From: Hahellaceae bacterium
Lineage (GTDB): Bacteria > Pseudomonadota > Gammaproteobacteria > Pseudomonadales > Oleiphilaceae
Direction of reading: 5' to 3'
Assembly: GCA_016716085.1 (NCBI GenBank)
Contig: JADJWY010000026.1
Location: 310,001-374,000 of the forward strand
DNA length: 64,000 nucleotides
This document shows, in pieces, positions 27,525 to 37,115 of the stretch. Position 1 is the first letter of the stretch. Each line of letters begins with the position of its first letter. The notes beneath the pieces were generated by a model, which was not told the DNA's origin, searched no databases, and saw only the letters and a list, made by a program, of their open reading frames with translations. The translations under genes were made by a program, and so were the position numbers.

Positions 27525-28588
27525 GGGGTGCCTGCCGCCATACCACACTGCGCGAGCATGCGGTTCCAGACCGCTGCATGTTCGCGCAATTCGGCCTGAA
27601 AGCGGGCTTCAATACCTTTTGGCGTCGGTGCCAGATAAACGGCCACCCAGCGCGCAAGCGCCGGATTAAGGGCATTATCCTCAAGCCCTGTGATCGACAC
27701 CTGATAGAGCGCCCACAGGGGCGGTGCCCATGCACGATAAAGCCGCTGCAGATCTGCCAGATGAGGCTGCACACGCCCGACATAGATCTGTGTGAGCACA
27801 TTCATCAGGATCCGGGATTTTTCATTCGGCTTTCGCTCCCGGCAAACAGGGGCTCGCACCACATGTTGATCAAGTTGCGAGTTCAGCTGCTGAAAAAAGG
27901 TCACGGCCAGCTCCATTTGATAGATCACTTCCCCCAGGCGTGGAAAGGCAATCAGGTCCCGATTAACCCGCTCTAATCCCACCTCGAAGTCTGCGACATC
28001 CTGAATAGCTTCCTGACGCCAACGAACCAACTGTGACAGTGAGCGCGCAGTATCCTCACCCTCTGCCTCAAGAAACGCCTCCGACACCGCCGGGGAACGC
28101 AGACCAAGAAAGGCCTGGAACTCCGGGCCCGCCCACAACGCATTCCAGGCAACGCGAGGCTGAAGGGTCTGCTTCGCATTGGCGATGCTCAGAAGCCTGC
28201 CGGCCAACTCAGGCTGAGTCGTCCTGATCTGATCGGCACACGTGCGCGCCAGTCGAACAAATTTCACTTCATAACGCCAGAGCTGACTGTCTGTCAGCAC
28301 TTTACCAAGCCCTGTATTGCGTTCGGCGACCAGGGTATTGAGATCACAGGTCAGCAGTTTCAGGAAGTCGAGCAAGTCCATTTGAAAGTCGGGCAGGTCC
28401 AAACGCAAAGGTCGGCGTTCCGGGTAGTGCAAAGGCTGAATCGGAACCATGACCGCTGGCACCTCATTCAACGCCAGAACGCGCGTCAATCGCTCACTAT
28501 AATCGGCGAGTGCGGCGTTAAGCCCGCTTTGGTGGCCACATCCCAGCAGGCAACAGGACAAGGCGATGATAACAGCAATTCTTGACAC
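27521..28588 (-). CDS. DUF3080 family lipoprotein
   Basis: An envelope lipoprotein of unknown function that matches the DUF3080 family (LHYPERRPLRLDLPDF, followed by a long helical domain). The GTG at 28588 is the preferred start: GGAG lies five bases upstream, and it gives a short classical lipoprotein signal, SRIAVIIALSCCLLGC. Starts further upstream (28612, 28636) would add a charged extension. It has 355 residues from the chosen start. Members are often found next to tmcA, as here, where the two are divergent across about 65 bases. Confidence 0.82.
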   Translation of the reverse strand: MSRIAVIIALSCCLLGCGHQSGLNAALADYSERLTRVLALNEVPAVMVPIQPLHYPERRPLRLDLPDFQMDLLDFLKLLTCDLNTLVAERNTGLGKVLTDSQLWRYEVKFVRLARTCADQIRTTQPELAGRLLSIANAKQTLQPRVAWNALWAGPEFQAFLGLRSPAVSEAFLEAEGEDTARSLSQLVRWRQEAIQDVADFEVGLERVNRDLIAFPRLGEVIYQMELAVTFFQQLNSQLDQHVVRAPVCRERKPNEKSRILMNVLTQIYVGRVQPHLADLQRLYRAWAPPLWALYQVSITGLEDNALNPALARWVAVYLAPTPKGIEARFQAELREHAAVWNRMLAQCGMAAGTP

Positions 28589-28653
28589 TCGTTCTCCACG
28601 TGCGGGTGACATCACGTTATCATAGAGACTCCCCAATCAACCTGCGAGCCTCC

Positions 28654-30846
28654 GTGACGACATCAGCCAGCCCCTCCTCTGATTACCGTTTTTCCGCACA
28701 TCGCCTGGCGTTCATGCAACTGATGGAAGAGGCCCGTCAGCATCAGCATCGTCGACTGCTGGTTCTGCAAGGCGAGCCGACTCAGGTTCGTGCGCTGGCT
28801 CGTCATCTGCTCGACACCCTGCCTGAGACCCGTGAGCGGTTAATTGTCACCGGAGCGCCAGACGCCTGGCCTGCCCTCCCCTGTATACGTAACCCGGACT
28901 ACACCCGATGCTTAGGAAAGACAGTGGGATGCCTGGTACTGGACAGTTACAGTGGCTTCTCAGCCGAAGCCATGGCAGCCCTGTCAGGCTGTATCGGCGG
29001 GGGGGGATGTCTGATCTGGTTGCTGCCAGAAACGCGAGACATTGACGCATTTCAAGACCCGGAATGCGAGCGCCTGTTTGCCTATCCCTCGGAGCCCGAA
29101 CGTTCACGCAACGCCTACTTGAGGTATGTACTCGCCTCGCTGTCAGAGGAGACCGCCCTGACCTGCTGGTCACTGGCAAAAGCCGCCGAATTGAAGCTGT
29201 CTTCGCCCCTCGCGTCGGTTGTCGCCACGGAGGATACGCCGCCGCATGAGCAGGCTGAAGCTGTCCAGGCCATTCTGGAAACCGCCCGATCCCGCTCAAG
29301 CGCGACACTCTTATTAACCGCCGATCGTGGGCGCGGAAAGTCCGCCGCGCTGGGGCTTGCCGCCGGATTTCTATTGCAGGAGGGTCCTCTTTCAATCGTG
29401 CTGACGGGGCACCATCCCGATGTGGTGCAAACCGTGTTTGAACATGCGGCGCCGATGTTATCCCACCTCCCGGTGGCGCCTCAGACAAGGGGAGCTCGCT
29501 TCAGTGCGCTACAACTGGGCGACGGCGCGCTGCGTTATATGCCACCCGATGAACTGCTGCATCAGTCACCTGACTGCGATGTTTTATTCATTGACGAAGC
29601 CGCGGCCTTGCCCATTTCCGTCGTAGAGCAACTGCTGCAACGCTATGGGCGGGTCGTTCTCTCAACAACCCTGGCAGGCTATGAGGGTTCCGGTCAGGGA
29701 TTCCGGCTGCGTTTTCTTCCGCGTCTGGTAGAGCGTTGTCCCCATCTTCAGGAACTGACTCTCAATGTACCCATTCGCTGGGCTGAGGGTGATCCATTGG
29801 AGCGCTGGATCAATCGTACACTCCTTTGCCAGTCTGCCTCGGATGGCCGGGCTTTGCGTTTCGATGCTGCAGACGGATTCCAGAAGATGGACTGGACTCA
29901 GGCGTGGCAATCGCCCGACTCGATTCAGGCTATTTTCAGTCTTATGGCCCTGGCTCACTATCGCACGACCCCGGAGGATTTGCGGCTGATGCTGGACAGC
30001 CCTGGCCTGGAGACCTTTGTGCTGATACACGAAGGAAACCTGGCCTCCGTCGCCCTGGTCGCTTGCGAGCCCAAACTGGACGATGCCGCGTTACGGGAGC
30101 AATGCCTGAAGGGAGAGCGACGCCCGCGGGGACTTCTTTCCCCGATGGCCTTCCTGCAACAGATGGGTTTAGCATCAGCACTGGATCTGAATATGGCCCG
30201 TATTGTCCGTATCGTGGTCGCACCCGAATATCAGCGCAAAGGCTTGGGCAAACGCTTTATCGAACATCTTTGTGGTCATTATCAGGCCTCGGGTTTCGAC
30301 CTGCTCACGGCAAGTTTCTCCTTGTTTCCCGAGGTGACGCCCTTTTGGTACCACTGTGGCTTTTCGCTGGCACGCGTGGGCCAGCGCCGGGATCATGTCA
30401 GCGCAACGCACAGTTTGCTGGTCGCCAGGACGCTCAGTCCGGCTGGGGCTGACCTCCTGAAGCAAGCCCGCGCGGATTACCAGCGCCGTATAACCTTTGA
30501 CCTCGCCTACCACTGGTCAGACCTGAGCGATGCGGAGCTGACCGCCCTGCTCCCCTATTTCACCACACAGTTTCCTCTTTCGTCGGAGCAGGAAGCGATA
30601 ATTGAAATGTTCTGCTCGGGTGCGCTGAGTTACGAGGCGGTTGAGCCGCTGTTGCAGCAACTGGCGCTGGACCGTCTGGCCATCGGAAAATTAGCACCCG
30701 AAATGAAGGCCCTCTGGCTGTGGCGCTGTATCCGACAACATCATTGGTCATGGGTCTGTCGGGAAAGCCTTTTTAAAGGAAAGGCCGTCGCGGTTCAGGC
30801 GCTGAGACGCAGTGCAAGAGCGCTGCTCGCAACAGAAGGCGTGTAG
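28654..30846 (+). CDS. tmcA: tRNA(Met) cytidine acetyltransferase TmcA
   Basis: Makes N4-acetylcytidine at the wobble position of elongator tRNA(Met), using acetyl-CoA and ATP. It has an N-terminal DUF1726-like domain (about 15-170), a RecD-type helicase domain with TADRGRGKSAALG (Walker A, near residue 222) and FIDEAAALP (Walker B), a GNAT acetyltransferase domain (RIVRIVVAPEYQRKGLGKRF) and a C-terminal RNA-binding region. The GTG at 28654 gives 730 residues and a normal N-terminus but has no strong ribosome binding site. A TTG at 28582 would overlap the divergent DUF3080 promoter region. It is intact. Confidence 0.93.
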   Translation: MTTSASPSSDYRFSAHRLAFMQLMEEARQHQHRRLLVLQGEPTQVRALARHLLDTLPETRERLIVTGAPDAWPALPCIRNPDYTRCLGKTVGCLVLDSYSGFSAEAMAALSGCIGGGGCLIWLLPETRDIDAFQDPECERLFAYPSEPERSRNAYLRYVLASLSEETALTCWSLAKAAELKLSSPLASVVATEDTPPHEQAEAVQAILETARSRSSATLLLTADRGRGKSAALGLAAGFLLQEGPLSIVLTGHHPDVVQTVFEHAAPMLSHLPVAPQTRGARFSALQLGDGALRYMPPDELLHQSPDCDVLFIDEAAALPISVVEQLLQRYGRVVLSTTLAGYEGSGQGFRLRFLPRLVERCPHLQELTLNVPIRWAEGDPLERWINRTLLCQSASDGRALRFDAADGFQKMDWTQAWQSPDSIQAIFSLMALAHYRTTPEDLRLMLDSPGLETFVLIHEGNLASVALVACEPKLDDAALREQCLKGERRPRGLLSPMAFLQQMGLASALDLNMARIVRIVVAPEYQRKGLGKRFIEHLCGHYQASGFDLLTASFSLFPEVTPFWYHCGFSLARVGQRRDHVSATHSLLVARTLSPAGADLLKQARADYQRRITFDLAYHWSDLSDAELTALLPYFTTQFPLSSEQEAIIEMFCSGALSYEAVEPLLQQLALDRLAIGKLAPEMKALWLWRCIRQHHWSWVCRESLFKGKAVAVQALRRSARALLATEGV

Positions 30847-30922
30847 TGGCAGACGCCTGGAGGGATCCTGTTTTTAGGGCTATAGTCAAAGGTGTTTAAC
30901 CTTTTAAACTGCTTGGGATTTT

Positions 30923-31291
30923 ATGGCTTCGATACTTGTGGTGGATGATCAGGCACTCGTGAGAAATTTATTCGAGAGAGTTCTTAAAGCGGAGGGCCAC
31001 CAGGTGACCTTGTGTGAAAATGGTCAGCAAGGCTACGACGCCGCCATGCAATCCTCATTTGATCTGATCTTTACCGACCATAACATGCCCTTTCTGGGCG
31101 GGATTGAAATGATTGAAATGCTCCGCAGCGGCGAAGGCCCGAACCGCAATACGCCCATGCTGATGGCCAGTTCTGATGCTACGCCGGAACGCAAACAAAA
31201 GGCCAAAGATGCCGGTGCCACAGGCTGGATTACCAAACCGGTTCCTGCCGAAAAAATCCTCAAGTTGGCTGAAGCGGTTCTGCCGAAATAA
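30923..31291 (+). CDS. CheY-like response regulator
   Basis: A single receiver domain of 122 residues with no output domain. The acidic pocket is D8-D9, the phospho-acceptor is D52 (FTDHNMP), a serine pair (ASS) holds the switch position and the lysine is in ITKPV. It resembles stand-alone CheY proteins that act on a motor or as phosphate shuttle. A strong terminator follows directly, so it is monocistronic. It faces the convergent CheA-like kinase gene, its likely phosphodonor. Confidence 0.9.
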   Translation: MASILVVDDQALVRNLFERVLKAEGHQVTLCENGQQGYDAAMQSSFDLIFTDHNMPFLGGIEMIEMLRSGEGPNRNTPMLMASSDATPERKQKAKDAGATGWITKPVPAEKILKLAEAVLPK

Positions 31292-31292
31292 G

Positions 31293-31314
31293 AAAGGGGC
31301 CGAAGCCCCTTTTT
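31293..31314 (+). terminator. Rho-independent terminator
   Basis: AAAGGGGC, a CGAA tetraloop and GCCCCTTTTT form a GC-rich hairpin with a T tract two bases after the CheY stop. The near-symmetric A and T flanks may let it work on both strands, ending the convergent kinase gene as well. Confidence 0.9.
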
Positions 31315-31335
31315 CATGTTTGATAGTCAGTCATC

Positions 31336-34300
31336 TCAGGCCGACTTCGCAAAGATCGGCACCACCACGTAGAACTTCTCGGGCAAGCGGATGTCGATGG
31401 AGAAGGAGCGGAAGTCTGCATTAGCATCCCCGGCATCCAGCACCACATCAATACCACCCCCTGCGCGTTCAAGGAAGGACTTCACAGCATCCATCCCAAC
31501 GCCGCGTCCCGATACATCTGTGACGGCATCCGCCGTTGAGAAACCGGAAGCGAAGATCAGGTTGGCAATTTCGGTCGGCGTGGGTTTCGGGTCTTCGGCT
31601 TTATAAATGCCTTTCTCGATCGCTATTTTGTATATCCGGTTAATCGCAATCCCCCGACCGTCATCCCTCACTTTCAGCGTCACAAAGCCATCCCCTGGGA
31701 TGCTGTCGAGGCGAATGGTGCCTTTTTCCGGTTTGCCTTTGGATTTACGTTCTTCAGGCTTTTCAATCCCATGGTCGATCGAATTTCGGAAAATATGCAT
31801 GAAGACATCATTGAGCATGCCATGGGCTTCGCTCTTGATCATGTAATCACCGTCTTCAATGTCAATCAGTGGCACTTCCTTGCCCAACTGGGCGGCGAGT
31901 GATTCAACCGAATCGACCACCGGTTCAATCGCGTTGCTGAGTGGCTTGGTGTCAAAAGACATCAACATCTTATAGGCTTCGGAGACCACGCCCTTGACCG
32001 GCGGTGTCAGATCATCCGAGGTCATAGACTGAATACGGTTGATCCAGCCGGTGAGACGCTCCGGATCGAGCGACAGACCCGAACTGCTGGAACCACCGCG
32101 ACCCAACTTCTCATCATTGACGAGGCGATATTTGGCGACGACGGCTTCTGCATCAGAGAGCTCCGACAGCAATTTTTTCTGATCCCAGGGTGCGTCCTCG
32201 TTTTTGCGCATATCGTCGTAGGTCGATTCTACCGCATGGACCACGGCGGCAATATACGACAATCCGTAGGTACGCGAGTTACCCTTCACAGTATGCATAT
32301 TGCGGAACAGCGAGGCGATCACGGCAAGATCTTTGGTCTCGTTGGCCTCGATCAGGCTGCGGCACTCGGCCATGTATTTGACCGAGGTATCGACGAACTC
32401 TTTGAACTTGCGCGCTTCGATCGCGAGAATCTGGCCAATGATTTCCAACTCGCGTTTCTGACCTTCGGCTTCGCGTTCCAAGGCTCGCAACTCGGTCACA
32501 TCGCGCACCGTCACCATCAACTTTTCAATCGTGCCATCTGCGGAAATCGGATCCCAATCGGTTTCCAGAATCTTCTCACGCCCATCTTCCATTTTGATGA
32601 CCAGCTCCTTAAGCAGGCAGTGTGAGTTAAAGTCGAACATCATCTCGTCTTCGCCCACGATGGCATCAACCGCCGTCACACACTGGTCGACAGCATCAAC
32701 ACTTAGGGTCGAATTACCAAACAGAAGGTCTGAGAAATTGCGTTCGGCAATACGCTTGGTCTCGAAAATCGCTTCCAGATAGGTCGCGTATTCGGGGTGG
32801 ATAAGTCCCCCATGAATGATGGTAAACAAGCCTTGATGCATGTTGGACATCATGCTGGCAATGTCGCGGTTCTTTTGCGCCAACGCTGCGGTCCGCTCTT
32901 CGACTTTTTTCTCCAGGTTGCGGTTCTGCTCTTCGATGACCTCTCTCATGCGCAGGCTCTTGATCGTTGTCACCAACGAGCTTGAGACCGACGAGACAAA
33001 CTCGTAGTCGCTATCCGCAAACACCACATTCTTCACTTCGCCAGACAGGTTAATCACACCGACCAGCATATCTTTATCAACCAGCGGCACACACAACAGC
33101 GCCTTCGGTGCATCGCCCTCTTTCTGCTCGAAACTCTTTTCGTTGGCGGTATTGGGTACAAAGACCACTTGCTTGGTTTCGGCCACCTTGCCAAGAACGC
33201 CCTGCCCCATTGCAAATTTTGCCGCTTCCTGCCCTTCTTTGATTGCCTTGGGCGGGAAGCAGGCTTTGAGTTTGAGCTTGCGCGTTTCGTCGGTCAGGAA
33301 TACAGACCCCTGATTGACCCCAATTTTCTCGTTCATACACTGCAGAACTTCTTCGAGCGCAGCACTCTGACTTTGTGCTGCCGCCAGGTTGCTGCCCACC
33401 TTGTTGAGTTTCGCCAGGTCGATCATCTTCTTACGAATCGCCAGACGCATGGAGTTGAAGTTCTGTGCCGCCAGCAGGATCAGGACAATCAGCATACCAA
33501 TGGAAGTCTTGAAACCCAGGTCCAAACGACTGAACACATCGGACTGCAAGGTATTGAACTGGGTGTCCGACGCTTCCAGCATCCCGTCCAGGGTGGTGAT
33601 CGCTGTGCTGACAGCCTTGTCTGCCGCTTCAAGTGCGGCCTTAGCCACATCAGTCTGCTTCAACACTTCAATTCGGTGATCAGCAATACTCGGCCTGACT
33701 TTAATGGCTTCCTGAAGCTCATCGTATTTTTCGTAGGCCATATCGACCAAGCCGTCTTCATCGAACTCTTTAAAAACCCTCGCCCCCATCTCAAACAAGT
33801 TTTTGGAGTCATTCAGCACAAACAAAAAGTCGCCCTCAGACTCACTCAGCCTGGCCTGATCCTCAGAACGCTTGATTTCATCGATGGTTTTAACGATACC
33901 CAGCTTTTTGTCATCCGCACTGGTCAATGAACCAATGACCATATCCATTTCCTTGTCATGCCCGTGAATCGGCACCACCGGGTACATAATGTCGGACAAA
34001 ACCGTACCGACCTCATCGACAAAGTCCAGCAATTCATTCGCCTTATCATCCGTGCGTTGCTCCGCGGCGAGGAGCTCCAACTTGGCGTCGAACATGCCAT
34101 TGACTGAGCCAAGATACGAATCGAAATTATCCTTCATCGTTTTGAACTTTTCCTGCGTTGCAGGATTGGAATCAGCCAGCACTTTCAGATTTTTCTGCAT
34201 GCCATCGAATTTTTCGACGCCCACCTGAAAACTCGCCCGATACTCGTAAATCTTTTCAGGATCCGGTGCGTTGAAGGCCAGCGAGCTCAGCTTCGCCAGC

Positions 34301-34482
34301 TTCAGCAACTGAATCTGTACCCGATTACTTTCTTTCAGAATCGGAACAGCCTCTTCATTCACCCGCGTCGTTGACCCCTCTATTGTCCACAGGGTATAGA
34401 GTGACGAAAGCCCTGAGGCCAGCAGTAGTAGGATGATGATGGCAAAACCAAGTCCAACTTTTTGATTGAATGAGAGTTGCAT
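31336..34482 (-). CDS. Membrane CheA-like histidine kinase with GAF and PAS-like domains, no CheW domain
   Basis: A 1048-residue sensor kinase of unusual build. Two membrane helices (about 11-31 and 325-341) flank a helical periplasmic domain of about 290 residues, similar to four-helix MCP-type sensors. Inside the cell are a GAF domain (about 365-505), a coiled coil (510-540), a PAS-like region ending in VTVRDVTEL (about 545-665), an Hpt domain with phospho-histidine H730 (MHTVKGNSRTYGL), and a CheA-type ATPase with N-box FRNSIDHGIE (898-907), DDGRGI and GRGVGMDAV. No P5/CheW-like domain and no receiver is present, unlike true CheA. It therefore combines receptor and kinase in one chain. Likely phosphate acceptors are the two CheY proteins and the pseudo-receiver protein encoded nearby. 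Confidence 0.88.
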   Translation of the reverse strand: MQLSFNQKVGLGFAIIILLLLASGLSSLYTLWTIEGSTTRVNEEAVPILKESNRVQIQLLKLAKLSSLAFNAPDPEKIYEYRASFQVGVEKFDGMQKNLKVLADSNPATQEKFKTMKDNFDSYLGSVNGMFDAKLELLAAEQRTDDKANELLDFVDEVGTVLSDIMYPVVPIHGHDKEMDMVIGSLTSADDKKLGIVKTIDEIKRSEDQARLSESEGDFLFVLNDSKNLFEMGARVFKEFDEDGLVDMAYEKYDELQEAIKVRPSIADHRIEVLKQTDVAKAALEAADKAVSTAITTLDGMLEASDTQFNTLQSDVFSRLDLGFKTSIGMLIVLILLAAQNFNSMRLAIRKKMIDLAKLNKVGSNLAAAQSQSAALEEVLQCMNEKIGVNQGSVFLTDETRKLKLKACFPPKAIKEGQEAAKFAMGQGVLGKVAETKQVVFVPNTANEKSFEQKEGDAPKALLCVPLVDKDMLVGVINLSGEVKNVVFADSDYEFVSSVSSSLVTTIKSLRMREVIEEQNRNLEKKVEERTAALAQKNRDIASMMSNMHQGLFTIIHGGLIHPEYATYLEAIFETKRIAERNFSDLLFGNSTLSVDAVDQCVTAVDAIVGEDEMMFDFNSHCLLKELVIKMEDGREKILETDWDPISADGTIEKLMVTVRDVTELRALEREAEGQKRELEIIGQILAIEARKFKEFVDTSVKYMAECRSLIEANETKDLAVIASLFRNMHTVKGNSRTYGLSYIAAVVHAVESTYDDMRKNEDAPWDQKKLLSELSDAEAVVAKYRLVNDEKLGRGGSSSSGLSLDPERLTGWINRIQSMTSDDLTPPVKGVVSEAYKMLMSFDTKPLSNAIEPVVDSVESLAAQLGKEVPLIDIEDGDYMIKSEAHGMLNDVFMHIFRNSIDHGIEKPEERKSKGKPEKGTIRLDSIPGDGFVTLKVRDDGRGIAINRIYKIAIEKGIYKAEDPKPTPTEIANLIFASGFSTADAVTDVSGRGVGMDAVKSFLERAGGGIDVVLDAGDANADFRSFSIDIRLPEKFYVVVPIFAKSA

Positions 34483-34654
34483 CGTAATACGCTTTTAAGT
34501 AGTGAATGAAAGGATCGCTATCATTAACTGTAGTGTATTTTTTACATTGCTCAACTATCTGCAAATCGCACTGGCGCAATGCAGTACTTTTCTGGATTGT
34601 TGCTACACTTTCAAAATATTGTTGAATTTTTACGGACTTCCCAAACGGCTGATC

Positions 34655-35422
34655 ATGCAAATGATTTATGACCTTCTCCCCTGGATAACCGGCTCAGCCG
34701 CAGTCGTTCTTGCCGGCCTGTCCTTCGTATTATTTAAAAAACTGACCGCAGTATCGGCAGAATACGCCGAGGAAACGTCTCGCCTGCGTCGACAACTCAA
34801 CGACAGCACACCGAATGCTGAGGTCACGAAACTACGCGACACGTTCAGCACCCGAGAGAATGAGCTGCTAGGTCGGGAAGCGGCAGTGCAGAAGCGACTC
34901 CAGGACCTGCAAGCGCAATTTGATGGCGACCGCGACAACCTGGCGAATGATTTTGAAGCGCGTTCCCGCGAAGTCGAGGAGCAGTCAGCCGCCATCAAGC
35001 ATTATTTTACCGAGCGTCTACCCAAGATTGAAAAAGACCTGAGCGACTTAACCGACCTGCTTGTCACCTTCGAACGCTGGCATGAAAGTCTGAACCAGCT
35101 GATGGAGCACAACGCGGAAATGCATGGGCAAAATCAGGAGTTCTTCAATATTGTTAAGCAAATTGTGATTCTGGCCCTCAACGCGGCGATTGAAGCAGCC
35201 CGAGCGGGAGAGAACGGGCGCGGCTTCGCAGTTGTCGCTAACGAAGTGCGAAACCTCGCGATGCGTAGCCAGGAGCTGAGTATGAGTTATAAGGAAAACC
35301 TCAACAAGAACGACTTTCTGACCACAGCGACCTTCCAGGACATTCAGGCAGGTGGAAAGATGATTCTGACCGACGTCTCCAGCGCGCTCCAGTTAGTCAA
35401 AGAAATGCGCGGTAATATCTAG
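34655..35422 (+). CDS. Short membrane protein with an MCP signalling tip
   Basis: A 255-residue protein with one N-terminal membrane helix (about 8-27), a coiled coil (30-120), and the conserved MCP hairpin tip (about 168-205: ILALNAAIEAARAGENGRGF then VANEVRNLA). It lacks a periplasmic sensor and HAMP domain, and the helical bundle is much shorter than in true receptors. The start at 34655 (or 34661) is preferred to an in-frame start at 34502, because it leaves about 170 bases for the divergent promoters between it and the kinase gene. It heads a set of four same-strand genes with the CheX and CheY genes. It may dock to the kinase or act as a scaffold; this is inference. Confidence 0.82.
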   Translation: MQMIYDLLPWITGSAAVVLAGLSFVLFKKLTAVSAEYAEETSRLRRQLNDSTPNAEVTKLRDTFSTRENELLGREAAVQKRLQDLQAQFDGDRDNLANDFEARSREVEEQSAAIKHYFTERLPKIEKDLSDLTDLLVTFERWHESLNQLMEHNAEMHGQNQEFFNIVKQIVILALNAAIEAARAGENGRGFAVVANEVRNLAMRSQELSMSYKENLNKNDFLTTATFQDIQAGGKMILTDVSSALQLVKEMRGNI

Positions 35423-35442
35423 TCCGATTTGGGGGAGCGCAC

Positions 35443-36003
35443 ATGGTCAACGAAAACTTCAAGCGTGAACTCGGGCACCTGTTGAAAATGGCCCTTGAAG
35501 AAGCTCAGATTTCAACGGCAAACCCCTGGTCGGTGCGGGAGTCGAGCGATGAAAAAAACAAGGGCATGAAAGAACTGTTCATGCTAACGATTTCATCGCA
35601 ACTGTTTCGGGTCGTGATCATCATGCACTTTTCCAGAACCAGCGACTTCGAGCAAGTGGTCATCGACGTTCTCAAACTCAACGCGACGACACTGGATCAG
35701 GACAAATTCTATGATTTTGTTGGGGAAGTCGGTAACAGTATCTGTGGCGCCATTAAACGCGAGCTTGGCCGAACCGTCCCCAGCCTGGGCATGTCTACCC
35801 CAAACCGCCTCAGCACAGAATGTATGAAGTATGTCAAAGCCCGATCCATTGATCACCAGGCTCATGTAGAAGTCTTACTGAACGACAGTCGCCTGTTTTC
35901 CACCAGTCTCTACCTATTTGCCGACCATGATCTAAACTATGAAGTGAAGACAGTTGTCAAAAATGAAGATGACGTTGCTTCAGGTGAGCTTGAATTTTTC
36001 TAG
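35443..36003 (+). CDS. CheX-like CheY-phosphate phosphatase
   Basis: A 186-residue protein with the CheC/CheX/FliY phosphatase signature D-x3-E-x2-N-x21-P: D91, E95, N98 and P120. E and N are the residues that drive CheY-phosphate hydrolysis in this family. There is one such motif, as in CheX. It ends in an acidic linker and the seven-residue tail SGELEFF, which is shared exactly with the next protein. It starts 20 bases after the MCP-tip gene and is probably co-transcribed. Its expected substrate is one or both CheY proteins here. Confidence 0.82.
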   Translation: MVNENFKRELGHLLKMALEEAQISTANPWSVRESSDEKNKGMKELFMLTISSQLFRVVIIMHFSRTSDFEQVVIDVLKLNATTLDQDKFYDFVGEVGNSICGAIKRELGRTVPSLGMSTPNRLSTECMKYVKARSIDHQAHVEVLLNDSRLFSTSLYLFADHDLNYEVKTVVKNEDDVASGELEFF

Positions 36004-36046
36004 GCGAAGGCAACACTTTTTTATCGATACTATCAAGGGGAGAACC

Positions 36047-37021
36047 GTGAAAGAAGCCACCAAGATCATCAGTAAAGTACTGGTACATGATAACAATGCT
36101 GACGCCTTGGCCGAAATCAAGAAGATTTGTACGGCCAACAATCTGGTTGGGCTTAAAGACACCTCGCAGGATATTAACTCAATCCTGGAGTCTAATATCG
36201 ACATGGGTGCCGTTTTTCTGGCCGAAAAGTCCGATAAATCAGGGGAAAGCAGCCTTGCTTTGTGTCGAAAGATTCATTTCAAGCACCCTGAGCTACCCAT
36301 CTTTTTGCGTCGGGAAAAAAGTGAATCCAAGGAGGATCTGGATCCAGAAATACAGGCGACCATTGCCGGGTGCTATACCCTGTCCAATATCACCAGACTC
36401 CAGGAGCTGGTCGATCAGTACGTCTGCAGCATGTACTATCCACTGGAATTGGCGCGGGGAATACAAGATATTTCCACGGGTGTGCTGGGCAGCATCATCA
36501 AGGGGGCTGAGGTCACTTGCGAGCTGCCCCACCTGGTGAAAGATCAGATCATCTATGGTCAGTTACTTAGCCTGATTCCGCTGGAAAGCAGCTGGTGTCG
36601 AGGCTACATGATGCTCCAGGTGAGCGAGCATGAAATGGTTAAGGCCATTAAAACCTCTCACACCGACCTTTCGACCTCCACACCGGGGTTCCGTGACACC
36701 AATGCGGTGCTGAACGAAGTCACCAATATGATTTGGGGGGGCATCAAGGCGCGCTATTTCAAGAGCGGCAGCACCCTGGACGATAGCCATCGGACCCAGG
36801 TGCCGATTATCGTCGATCACCTGAACAAGTTTATTTCATTTGGTTCCACCGAACCGCAGCTGTGCTTCCAGTACACCTTGAGGGATGACGGTGGGGAAAT
36901 ACCGGAAATTACCTTTTACCAACGCCTCATCTTTAACCTGAGCTGGTCACCTGAAAAGTTCAAGGAAAGCGACGCGGCGGTGGAGGATTTCGTAGAGAGT
37001 GGCGAGTTGGAATTTTTCTGA
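36047..37021 (+). CDS. Pseudo-receiver fused to a CheX-like domain
   Basis: A 324-residue protein. Residues 5-125 look like a receiver fold (ISKVLVHDNNADAL at the start and a GCYTLSNI end), but the phospho-aspartate position reads FLAEKS, so it is probably not phosphorylated. Residues 130-310 resemble CheX, with E224-x2-N227 in NEVTNMIWGG and P253, while the first acidic position is alanine. It ends in SGELEFF like the preceding CheX. The GTG at 36047 is chosen because AGGGGAG lies just upstream (36036-36042); an earlier in-frame ATG at 35954 lies inside the preceding gene. It may act as a tethered or regulatory phosphatase subunit. Confidence 0.75.
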   Translation: MKEATKIISKVLVHDNNADALAEIKKICTANNLVGLKDTSQDINSILESNIDMGAVFLAEKSDKSGESSLALCRKIHFKHPELPIFLRREKSESKEDLDPEIQATIAGCYTLSNITRLQELVDQYVCSMYYPLELARGIQDISTGVLGSIIKGAEVTCELPHLVKDQIIYGQLLSLIPLESSWCRGYMMLQVSEHEMVKAIKTSHTDLSTSTPGFRDTNAVLNEVTNMIWGGIKARYFKSGSTLDDSHRTQVPIIVDHLNKFISFGSTEPQLCFQYTLRDDGGEIPEITFYQRLIFNLSWSPEKFKESDAAVEDFVESGELEFF

Positions 37022-37115
37022 GCGAATCAAGATAGTGGCCTTAAAGTTGAAAAAATGGCCGCCGTCACCTAAACCTTATTGTAGTTAACCGTGAAAGAAC
37101 CGAGAGAGTAAACCC

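Noticed and set aside
33169..33930. Open frame of 253 codons antisense to the CheA-like kinase
   Set aside because: It is a shadow of the kinase coding frame; no start signal or domain.
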